This document shows positions 1 to 5,767 of a DNA stretch of 7,109 bases, in pieces. Source of the stretch: Clostridiales bacterium (lineage in GTDB: Bacteria; Bacillota_A; Clostridia; Christensenellales; Aristaeellaceae); the NCBI GenBank assembly GCA_012514855.1, contig JAAYZL010000057.1, forward strand, positions 1 to 7,109, given 5' to 3'. Under the pieces are notes generated by a model that saw only the letters and a list, made by a program, of their open reading frames with translations, was not told the DNA's origin and did not search any database. Position 1 is the stretch's first letter. Every line of letters begins with the position of its first letter. The position numbers and the translations under genes are program-made.

Positions 1-3
1 CGA

Positions 4-84
4 TTTTTCGTCCCCACACGGAGCCGGAAGGGAGCCGTAGCAGCGCTACGGCGACCGGATGAGCGACACAGTGGGGGCGGAAAA
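4..84. repeat. Imperfect palindromic element (long hairpin)
   Basis: Bases 4-17 pair with 71-84 (14 pairs including two G.T wobbles, TTTT against AAAA at the base). Inside, CCGG at 24-27 faces CCGG at 55-58, and a perfect 8-base stem, GCCGTAGC (34-41) with GCTACGGC (45-52), closes on an AGC loop. The T-run lies on the 5' side and the A-run on the 3' side of the stem on both strands, so it does not have terminator form. It could be a REP/MITE-like dispersed palindrome or part of a structured RNA; only one copy lies in this window. No open frame of note was seen in the 130 bases before the first promoter. Confidence 0.5.
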
Positions 85-136
85 GCGACCGGCAGGCCCG
101 CCGCCGAATAAATCAGCGGTTGCCTAGAAATCACGG

Positions 137-165
137 TTGACATCGCGTCGCTTTGCCCTTATGAT
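137..165 (+). promoter_or_regulatory. Housekeeping sigma promoter of the GGDEF/HD-GYP gene
   Basis: A perfect -35 box TTGACA (137-142) and a -10 box TATGAT (160-165) are separated by exactly 17 bases. Transcription should begin near 172, giving a leader of about 50 bases before the ATG at 221. The match to the vegetative sigma-70/sigma-A consensus is 11 of 12, so fairly strong constitutive transcription is expected. No operator was recognised. Confidence 0.8.
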
Positions 166-201
166 AAAATGAAAAGAATGTCGAAGGAATTATTTCCCGG
201 C

Positions 202-208
202 AAAGGAG
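202..208 (+). promoter_or_regulatory. Ribosome binding site that decides the start at 221
   Basis: AAAGGAG (202-208) is the only good Shine-Dalgarno sequence near the gene start. An in-frame ATG at 209 directly abuts it and could not be used with it. The ATG at 221 lies 12 bases downstream, slightly long but workable, and gives a protein that begins at once with a signal-peptide-like segment. The 221 start is therefore preferred. Confidence 0.6.
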
Positions 209-220
209 ATGCTCTTCCCG

Positions 221-2308
221 ATGAAAAGATGGACGGCGGCGATCGCCCTCTGCCTGATGATCGCGTGCTTGCGCGGAGCGCCGGCCGAGGCCGACCTTGC
301 GATCGCGGAGCCGCGTCAAAACCGGCTGACGATCGGCGCCCTCGCCGCGGGCGGGCTCACGGTCGCTGCGCTCGCGCTGTTGCTCGGGTTTTGCATGAAG
401 AGCCGCGCAAAGCTCAAAGTGGTGCGCGCGAAATTCGAGACATTCAGCGCGCTGCAGGACGCGTTTCTCGACGCGTCCGAGCACATGGTCTACCTGAAGG
501 ACGAAAATCTGAACTACGCGTTTGTCAACCGCGCGGTCGAGCGGTTCTACAATCGGTCGGCGAGCGACATACTCGGGCGCGGGGACTTCGAACTGTCGAC
601 CGAGGAATTCGCCGTGATGCGCAGAAAGACCGACCTCGCGGCAAAGCAGAGCGGCGCGTCCGTCCGCGACGAGATCGTCTGGAACGGCCAGTCGCTCTCG
701 AGCGTGAAGTTCCCGGTGCGGCTGCCCGACGGGAAGACCGGCATCGGCGCGATCATCCGGGATGTGACCCTCGAGCGCGCCGAGGAAAAGCGGCGCGAGC
801 AGATGCACCGCCGCCACAAAATCCTCGCGGACGCGCTCTCGCGCGGCTTTGCGAGCACGCGCGAGCAGCTCGACTTCGTGCTCAACGAGGCGCTGGAACT
901 GACCGACAGCGTCTACGGCTACATATACCTCTACGACGATCAAGAGCAGCTCTTCACGCTCAATTCGTGGACGCGCAGCGTCGTGCGCGACTGCGCCGTC
1001 AAAGACCTGAAGGGCGCCTACAAATTGGAGTCGAGCGGCTTCTGGGGCGAGGTCGTCCGCACGAAGCAGCCGGTCATATTGAACGACTTTGAGGCGCCGC
1101 ACCCGCTGAAGAAGGGATTCCCGGAGGGACATGTTCCCATCAAGCGCTTCGTCTCGGTGCCGGTGCTGTCCGACGGTCGTATTGTCGCGGTCGTCGGCAT
1201 GGCGAACAAGGCCGAAGAGTACGACGAGCTCGACGTGTACGAGCTGTCGCTTCTGATGAACGGCGTCTGGAACGCGGTCAAGCGGCGCGAGGTCGAGGAG
1301 CGGATCGAGTACCTGGGCTTCCACGACGCGCTGACCGGGCTCTACAACCGCCGGTTCTTCAACGAGGAGCTCTTGCGTCTCGACACCGCGCGGAACCTGC
1401 CGCTGTCCATCGTCATGGGGGACGTCAACGGGCTCAAGCTGACGAACGACATCTTCGGCCACGCGGCCGGGGACATGCTGCTCGAGCGCATCGCGCAGGT
1501 GTTCCGCCGCGTCTGCCGCGCGGACGACATCATCGCGCGCTGGGGCGGCGACGAGTTCGTGCTGCTGTTCCCCCGCACCGCCGCAGAGGACGCCGGGGAG
1601 ATCGTTAAGCGCATCAAGGCGGAGTTTTCGAAGGAGCGGATCAAGTCCGTCCGGGGCAGCATCTCGATGGGCGTCGCGTCCAAGGACGGCCCGCGCATCG
1701 ACATCGCGCAGGTGCTGGGCATGGCGGAGGAGGCCATGTACATGAACAAGGCGCTCGAGGAGGGCGAGGCGAACTTCAACGTCGGCGAGATCATCGAGGC
1801 GCTGCACGCGGACAACCCGCGCGAACAGGCGCACTCCGAAAACGTCAGCGAGCTCTGCCAGGCGCTCGGGCGGGAGCTGAACCTGCCCCCGGAGGAGCTG
1901 CGCAGGCTCAAGGACGCCGGATACCTGCACGACATCGGCAAGATCGCGCTCGACCACGCGCTTTTGAGCTGCGGCCCGGACGCGACCGAGCGGGAATTGA
2001 ACGAGGTGCGCCGCCACCCGATCGTCGGCTACCGCATCCTGACCGCGTTCGACGACACGGTCGACCTGGCCCCGGCCGTGCTCGCGCATCAGGAGCGGTG
2101 GGACGGCTTCGGCTATCCGAAGGGGCTGAAGGGCGAGGAGATTCCGCTCCCGGCCCGGATCATCGCCGTCTCGGAGACCTACGAGCGCAGGGTGTTCGAC
2201 GGCGGAAATCCCTCGGAAGCCGTCGACTTCATCCGGAAGGGCGCCGGAGGGCGGTTCGACCCGCGCGTGGCCGAGGCGTTCGCGAATATGATGGAGCGCA
2301 AAAAATAA
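221..2308 (+). CDS. Membrane-anchored PAS-GAF-GGDEF-HD-GYP hybrid, c-di-GMP turnover
   Basis: 695 residues if started at 221. Residues 1-24 resemble a signal peptide (MKRW, hydrophobic stretch, then small residues ending AEA) and 38-58 form a membrane helix; only about 14 residues lie between, so the N-terminus may be a two-helix anchor. A PAS-like domain (about 78-185), a GAF-like domain (about 200-355), a GGDEF domain (about 362-515) and an HD-GYP domain (about 522-693) follow in the cytoplasm. The diguanylate cyclase signature WGGDEF (441-446) is intact and is preceded by an RxxD inhibitory site (R433-D436) at the canonical five-residue distance, implying c-di-GMP synthesis with product inhibition. 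The HD-GYP half keeps H538, HDIGK (570-574), H599 and GFGYP, but has HQ (623-624) for the usual HH and SET (651-653) for the usual AD(T), so its phosphodiesterase activity is uncertain. It is monocistronic, between its own promoter and terminator. The signal it senses cannot be read from the sequence. Confidence 0.94.
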   Translation: MKRWTAAIALCLMIACLRGAPAEADLAIAEPRQNRLTIGALAAGGLTVAALALLLGFCMKSRAKLKVVRAKFETFSALQDAFLDASEHMVYLKDENLNYAFVNRAVERFYNRSASDILGRGDFELSTEEFAVMRRKTDLAAKQSGASVRDEIVWNGQSLSSVKFPVRLPDGKTGIGAIIRDVTLERAEEKRREQMHRRHKILADALSRGFASTREQLDFVLNEALELTDSVYGYIYLYDDQEQLFTLNSWTRSVVRDCAVKDLKGAYKLESSGFWGEVVRTKQPVILNDFEAPHPLKKGFPEGHVPIKRFVSVPVLSDGRIVAVVGMANKAEEYDELDVYELSLLMNGVWNAVKRREVEERIEYLGFHDALTGLYNRRFFNEELLRLDTARNLPLSIVMGDVNGLKLTNDIFGHAAGDMLLERIAQVFRRVCRADDIIARWGGDEFVLLFPRTAAEDAGEIVKRIKAEFSKERIKSVRGSISMGVASKDGPRIDIAQVLGMAEEAMYMNKALEEGEANFNVGEIIEALHADNPREQAHSENVSELCQALGRELNLPPEELRRLKDAGYLHDIGKIALDHALLSCGPDATERELNEVRRHPIVGYRILTAFDDTVDLAPAVLAHQERWDGFGYPKGLKGEEIPLPARIIAVSETYERRVFDGGNPSEAVDFIRKGAGGRFDPRVAEAFANMMERKK

Positions 2309-2356
2309 GGGAATCTTGCATTTCTCGGACAGCGCGGGGACTTTGTCGACACGCCG

Positions 2357-2381
2357 AGGCTCTCATAAAGGGGAGCCTTTT
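2357..2381 (+). terminator. Intrinsic terminator after the GGDEF/HD-GYP gene
   Basis: AGGCTCTC (2357-2364) pairs with GGGAGCCT (2371-2378) with one wobble around a 6-base loop, followed by a short T-run ending at 2381. It lies about 50 bases past the stop codon. The T-run is short, so termination may be partial. The stretch 2382-2429 that follows holds nothing recognisable. Confidence 0.65.
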
Positions 2382-2429
2382 CAATGCCATGCGTGACGCC
2401 GCTCGCACACTTTGTTAATAAATTTGTCC

Positions 2430-2458
2430 TTGACATTGTGACAAAAATCGTCTAAACT
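2430..2458 (+). promoter_or_regulatory. Promoter of the nucleobase permease leader
   Basis: A perfect -35 box TTGACA (2430-2435), a 17-base spacer and a -10 box TAAACT (2453-2458, four of six consensus) predict a start near 2465. Local sequence is AT-richer than its surroundings. It implies an untranslated leader of about 240 bases before the permease ATG. Confidence 0.7.
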
Positions 2459-2476
2459 TTGGTCGATGTTTTTAAT

Positions 2477-2566
2477 CCGGTACAGAGATGCCGGCAAAAC
2501 ACCCATGACACGGGCATAGTTCTGTGGAATCGAGTGCCTTGCCGGTCCGCGGCAAGGTATTTTTTT
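2477..2566 (+). promoter_or_regulatory. Putative riboswitch-like attenuator leader of the permease
   Basis: An aptamer-sized region precedes a terminator in the 5' leader. Stem ACAGA (2482-2486) with TCTGT (2521-2525) continues through an internal loop into ATGCC (2488-2492) with GGCAT (2513-2517). The segment CCGGCAA (2491-2497) is perfectly complementary to TTGCCGG (2539-2545), which forms most of the 5' arm of the terminator. That pairing would destroy both the upstream stem and the terminator, so the two folds exclude each other: upstream domain folded gives termination, antiterminator gives read-through. I do not recognise the conserved cores of the purine, PRPP, ZTP, THF, TPP, preQ1 or guanidine riboswitches, nor a clear PyrR-binding loop. 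Regulation of a nucleobase permease by a purine or pyrimidine metabolite is inferred from the gene it precedes; a protein-binding attenuator is an alternative. Confidence 0.55.
2537..2566 (+). terminator. Intrinsic terminator inside the permease leader (attenuator)
   Basis: CCTTGCCG (2537-2544) pairs perfectly with CGGCAAGG (2550-2557) around a GTCCG loop; TA and then seven T residues follow directly (2558-2566). It lies downstream of the permease promoter and 138 bases upstream of its start codon, so it would cut the transcript before the gene unless antiterminated. Confidence 0.8.
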
Positions 2567-2587
2567 GCGCAGGGAGGGCAAAGCAGA

Positions 2588-2644
2588 AGGGCTCCGGGGA
2601 TTCCCCGGCGGCGTCCCGTGCGGCAATGCGGGAGCCGGAGCCTT
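2588..2644 (+). other. Branched secondary structure in the distal permease leader
   Basis: GGCTCCGG (2590-2597) pairs with CCGGAGCC (2635-2642), extendable to 10 pairs (2588-2644). It encloses CCCGTG (2615-2620) with TGCGGG (2627-2632) around a CGGCAA loop. A rival hairpin, CCGGGG (2594-2599) with CCCCGG (2603-2608), shares bases with the outer stem. No T-run follows, so this is not a terminator. It could present the 5' leader for processing, stability or a second regulatory step; it may also be only GC-rich leader sequence. Confidence 0.35.
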
Positions 2645-2704
2645 GCCGGAGTCGAAGCCGGACAGGAGATCGCTTTCAATTCAAGAGAAGAGAAGGGGAA
2701 GAGT

Positions 2705-4075
2705 ATGAGTAAAGCAAGCTATCTGCCCGATGAACGGCCACCGATTGGCAAACTCCTCCTGTACGCGCTCCAGCAGGTCGTCGTCATGTTCCCCGCGACC
2801 ATCGCCGTTGCCCTCTACACCGGCTTCCAGGTCTCCACGACGATCTTTGCCAGCGGCCTGGCGACGATCTGCTTCACGCTGATCACCGGGAAGAAGATTC
2901 CGATGTACTACGGCTCGAGCTTCTCGTACCTGTCCGCAGTCGCCGGCCTAGCCGCGGCGCAGGGGTTCGCGACCGTCAACGGAATTCTGCCGCCCGAGGC
3001 CATACAGATCGCGCAGTTCGGCATCATCATGTCGGGCCTCGTCTCGGTCGCCGCGGGCATTCTGGTCCGGTTCGCCGGGCGCGGAATCGTCGAGAAGATA
3101 CTGCCCGCCTCGGTCACCGGCCCGGTCGCGATGGTCATCGGCCTGACGCTCGCGGGCGGCGCGCTCGGCGACGCCGCGCCCGCGGCGGGCCAGTCGCAGA
3201 TCGTCTGGATCGTGTCGCTTTCGACGCTGCTTTCCACGGTCATCTTTTCCAGATACCTGAAGGGCTTTCTGGGCCAGCTTCCGCTCCTGTTGGGCGCGGT
3301 CGTCGGCTGCCTCGTGGCGGTCGCGTTCCGCGTGATCGGCGGCCCCGAGTTCAACCTGTTCCGCGCGCTGCCGCCGGAGGTGCTGGCGGCGTCCACCTGG
3401 AAGCTCGGAAACGGAAGCTTCTTCGCCTTGCCCGCGTTCACGCTGCCGAAGGTCTCCTGGGCGGCGGTCGCGGCGATCATGCCGATCGCGATCGCGACGA
3501 TCCCGGAGTCCACGGCGCACGTCTATCAGCTGGACATCTACGTCAACGACGTCGCGCGCGAGAAGGGCTCGAAGAAGAAGTACGACATGGCCGGCCTGCT
3601 CGACAGGAACCTGATCGGCGACGGCATCTGCGACATGATCGCCGGCGTCGTCGGCGGACCCGCCGGCACGAACTACGGCGAGAACATCAGCACCATGGCC
3701 ATCACGCGCGTGTTCAGCGTGCCGGTCGTGATGGTCGCCGCGATCATGGCGATGATCATGTCCTGCTTTACGCCGCTGATTCAGGTCATCTACGGCCTCC
3801 CGCTGGCCGTCATCGGCGGGCTCGAGATCTACCTGTTCGGCGCGATCGCCGCGCAGGGCATCGCGATTTTGATCGACAAGAAGTGCGACATGTTCTCCTC
3901 GAAGAACATCGCCGTCATCGCGACCATCATGGTGATCGGCCTGGGCACGCATTACGCCTTCGGCGGCACGCTGAACTTCTTCGGGCTGGGCATCCCGGCC
4001 GTCGCGGGCGCGGCGATCTTCGGCATATTGCTGAACCTGCTGCTCTCGATCGGCGACAAAAAGAAGGCCCGGTAA
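2705..4075 (+). CDS. uraA: NCS2 family nucleobase permease, uracil type
   Basis: A 456-residue polytopic inner-membrane protein of the nucleobase:cation symporter-2 family, importing uracil (or possibly xanthine) with protons for salvage. The substrate-site residues of E. coli UraA have counterparts: F73 in GSSF (70-73), E268 and H272 with UraA's E241/H245 spacing (PESTAH), and Y324-G325-E326 in GTNYGEN (321-327), matching UraA Y288-G289-E290. The family motif after this reads ENIS rather than the usual ENIG (S329). Length is slightly above UraA (429). ATG 2705 is chosen because AAGGGG (2693-2698) precedes it by six bases; the frame stays open to a TTG at 2459, but that extension is untranslated leader. 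It is transcribed alone from its own promoter and attenuator and ends in a terminator. The UraA-like residues favour uracil; substrate is not proven, and xanthine, as in other NCS2 members, cannot be excluded. Confidence 0.92.
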   Translation: MSKASYLPDERPPIGKLLLYALQQVVVMFPATIAVALYTGFQVSTTIFASGLATICFTLITGKKIPMYYGSSFSYLSAVAGLAAAQGFATVNGILPPEAIQIAQFGIIMSGLVSVAAGILVRFAGRGIVEKILPASVTGPVAMVIGLTLAGGALGDAAPAAGQSQIVWIVSLSTLLSTVIFSRYLKGFLGQLPLLLGAVVGCLVAVAFRVIGGPEFNLFRALPPEVLAASTWKLGNGSFFALPAFTLPKVSWAAVAAIMPIAIATIPESTAHVYQLDIYVNDVAREKGSKKKYDMAGLLDRNLIGDGICDMIAGVVGGPAGTNYGENISTMAITRVFSVPVVMVAAIMAMIMSCFTPLIQVIYGLPLAVIGGLEIYLFGAIAAQGIAILIDKKCDMFSSKNIAVIATIMVIGLGTHYAFGGTLNFFGLGIPAVAGAAIFGILLNLLLSIGDKKKAR

Positions 4076-4088
4076 ATCCCGGAATTCG

Positions 4089-4119
4089 AGGCGCTCCGCT
4101 GCAAAGCGGGGCGCTTTTT
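4089..4119 (+). terminator. Intrinsic terminator after the permease gene
   Basis: GCGCTCCGCT (4091-4100) pairs with AGCGGGGCGC (4105-4114) with one wobble, closing on a GCAA tetraloop of the stable GNRA type, followed by TTTTT (4115-4119). It begins 13 bases after the stop codon and should end the permease transcript efficiently. Confidence 0.9.
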
Positions 4120-4142
4120 CTGCCGCAATGCGGCGGGAAAAC

Positions 4143-4171
4143 TTGACGGCGGGGGGACGGGGAGGTATACT
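4143..4171 (+). promoter_or_regulatory. Promoter of the gltD-remnant/popT/glycerate kinase cluster
   Basis: TTGACG (4143-4148), a 17-base spacer and TATACT (4166-4171) match the housekeeping consensus at 10 of 12 positions; the start should be near 4178. An AGGAG site (4201-4205) and the ATG at 4211 follow. The promoter is intact although the first gene behind it is broken, so it probably persists to serve the two downstream genes. Confidence 0.78.
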
Positions 4172-4210
4172 GGATGAGGCGCGAAGCACCCCCAGGCAAA
4201 AGGAGAGCAT

Positions 4211-4896
4211 ATGAGCAAACACGGCATTGAGGACGCCCGGCGCTGCCAGCAGTGCAGGACCCCGATATGCTCCCCGGGCTGCCCGGTCAGGACCCCGATC
4301 CGCAACGCGATCCGGCTGCTGCCCGACAGCGAGATCGCGAAGGCCGGGCGGCTTCTGTTTGAGAGCAGCCCGCTGTCTCTCGCCTGCTGCCGCGTCTGCC
4401 CGCGGGAAAACCAGTGCGAGGGCCACTGCGTGCTGGGGAAGAAGGGTTCGCCGGTGCAGATCGGCGCGATCGAGCGCTGCATATCACCATTCCCTGAACA
4501 TCTTCCGGCCGCATGCGTCGACGCGCGAGCGCGGGCGCATCGCGATCATCGGCTCCGGGCCCGCGGGCATCCCGAACACGACGATCGGCGCGAACCTGAC
4601 GGTCGACGACCCGATGCGAGATCGAAGGCACGGAGGCGCTGCTGCCGGTCGACTCCTCGATCATCGCGGTCGGGCAGGGGCCGCGCGCGGTCATCGTTTC
4701 GTCGGCCAGCGGCATAGAGGTAAATGCGAGGGGTCTCGTCTCTGTCGGCGACTGCGGGCGCACGCCCCGCGAAGGCGTGTTCGCGTCCGGCGACGTCGTG
4801 GCCGGCGCGAAGACCGTCGTCGAGGCCGTCAAGGTGTCCCGCCGCGTCGCGGACGCGATGGATCAATTTGTGAGGGAGAAGTATGGAAAAGAATAG
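4211..4896 (+). pseudogene. Decayed GltD/NfnB-like NAD(P)H flavoprotein gene
   Basis: The remains of a glutamate synthase small-subunit-like oxidoreductase (GltD, NfnB and SudA relatives), normally about 420-480 residues; about 228 codons remain in three reading frames. Piece one (4211 to about 4484) encodes a complete cysteine-rich N-terminal iron-sulfur domain: C12, C15, C20, C24, then C59, C63, C69, C73. The frame changes near 4482-4487. Piece two encodes SLNIFRP and RIAIIGSGPAG (FAD-binding loop, 4551-4568), then jumps to IPNTTIGANLTVDD, which resembles a region far downstream in the family, so most of the FAD and NAD(P) domains are gone. The frame changes again near 4618. Piece three, from EIEGTEALL to the stop at 4894-4896, encodes the usual C-terminus with GVFASGDVVAGAKTVVEAV. 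The first frame terminates at 4717. Promoter and ribosome site (AGGAG 4201-4205) remain. Real decay is likeliest; a misassembly of a metagenomic contig is the alternative. Confidence 0.85.
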
Positions 4897-5767
4897 CAGG
4901 GGGCTCATCGGCGGGTGGAAGCGCGGGGACTGGAGAGAGGCGTTCGGCCTGATGAAGGCGAAGGATTTTTTGCGGAAGCTGATCGTCGGAGTCGTCATCG
5001 GCATCGCGATGATCACGCCGGGGCTGAGCGGCGGCGTGCTCGCGGCGGCGTCCGGCATCTACGAGCCGTCGGTCAAGGCGATCGTTCAGCTTCGCAGGCG
5101 CTTCGCGTGGAGCTTCGTGTTCCTGCTGCCGCTGGGGATCGGGCTGCTGCTCGGCGTCGGCGGCTTCAGCGGCGCGATGAAGGTGCTGATCGCGAAGTGG
5201 CCGTTCGCGATACTGTACGTGTTCCTGGGCCTCGTCGCGGGCAGCATCCCGGCGCTGATCGGCGAGGCGAACGAGGGCGGCTTCAAGCTGCGCTACTTGC
5301 TCTGGACGCTCGTCGGCATCGCCGTCGTCGCGGTGTTCGAGTACATGTCCGACCGCGCCGTCGTCGCGGCGGACGCGCCGCTGACCCCCGCCAGGCTGCT
5401 CGTCTGCGGCGCGGTGCTCGCGTTCGGGACGATCGTGCCGGGCATCAGCTCGTCGTTCATCCTGATGTACATGGGCGTCTACGAGCGCCTGCTCGTCGCG
5501 GTGACGAGCTTCGACTTTAGGACGATACTGTTCATCGGCCTGAGCTTCGCCGTGACGGCGCTCTTGATCATCAAGCTCGTCGAGGTGCTGTTTCGGAAGT
5601 TCCACGGGCCGGCCTATTACGCGGTGCTCGGGTTTTTGCTGGGGTCGATGGTCATGGTCTTTCCGGGCTTTCGCGGCGGCCTGTCGCTCGCCTTCGACGC
5701 GCTGCTGTTCATCGGAAGCGCCGCGCTGAGCTTTCTGGTGCTCAGGATGAAGGGGGCGACGCAATGA
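4883..5767 (+). CDS. popT: DUF368 family membrane protein, PopT-like undecaprenyl-phosphate translocase
   Basis: A 294-residue polytopic membrane protein. DUF368 proteins (PopT) have been linked to recycling of undecaprenyl phosphate, the lipid carrier of cell wall synthesis, across the membrane; that role is taken from the family. The sequence shows the family's duplicated motif: TPGLSGGVLAAASGIYEP (45-62) and VPGISSSFILMYMGVYER (185-202), sharing PGxS and GxYE at identical spacing, which fits an internally repeated transporter fold. About 22 polar residues precede the first helix (from about 32), further helices follow to about 287, and the tail is short. Length is normal. The start at 4883 is supported by GGAG (4875-4878) and by a 14-base overlap with the last codons of the degraded flavoprotein gene; M24 is a weaker alternative. 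The stop overlaps the glycerate kinase start by four bases. The functional link with its neighbours is not obvious. Confidence 0.88.
   Translation: MEKNSRGLIGGWKRGDWREAFGLMKAKDFLRKLIVGVVIGIAMITPGLSGGVLAAASGIYEPSVKAIVQLRRRFAWSFVFLLPLGIGLLLGVGGFSGAMKVLIAKWPFAILYVFLGLVAGSIPALIGEANEGGFKLRYLLWTLVGIAVVAVFEYMSDRAVVAADAPLTPARLLVCGAVLAFGTIVPGISSSFILMYMGVYERLLVAVTSFDFRTILFIGLSFAVTALLIIKLVEVLFRKFHGPAYYAVLGFLLGSMVMVFPGFRGGLSLAFDALLFIGSAALSFLVLRMKGATQ

Noticed and set aside
131..2089. Long minus-strand open frame opposite the GGDEF/HD-GYP gene
   Set aside because: It is arginine- and alanine-rich without domains, lies opposite a gene with clear motifs, and is the usual antisense artefact of GC-rich codon use.
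2466..2519. A 17-codon leader peptide (ATG 2466 to TAG 2517-2519) in the permease leader
   Set aside because: It would have to be translated leaderless, has no ribosome site and no run of regulatory codons. It overlaps the proposed aptamer stem, which explains the region better.
2459..2704. 82-residue N-terminal extension of the permease from a TTG at 2459
   Set aside because: It lies at the predicted transcription start without a ribosome site and runs through the terminator hairpin; the ATG at 2705 has a good Shine-Dalgarno and matches the family N-terminus.
2948..4426. Long minus-strand open frame opposite the permease
   Set aside because: Its composition is low-complexity R/D/A, it has no recognisable motif, and it spans the permease terminator and the next promoter.
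4227..4952. A 241-residue frame across the flavoprotein region as a gene of its own
   Set aside because: Only its middle part (about 4488-4617) resembles protein of the family; the rest is arginine-rich out-of-frame sequence. It is one piece of the decayed gene.
4829..5764. Minus-strand open frame opposite the DUF368 gene
   Set aside because: It is rich in R, D, E and Q with no fold signature, while the plus strand carries a clear membrane protein.
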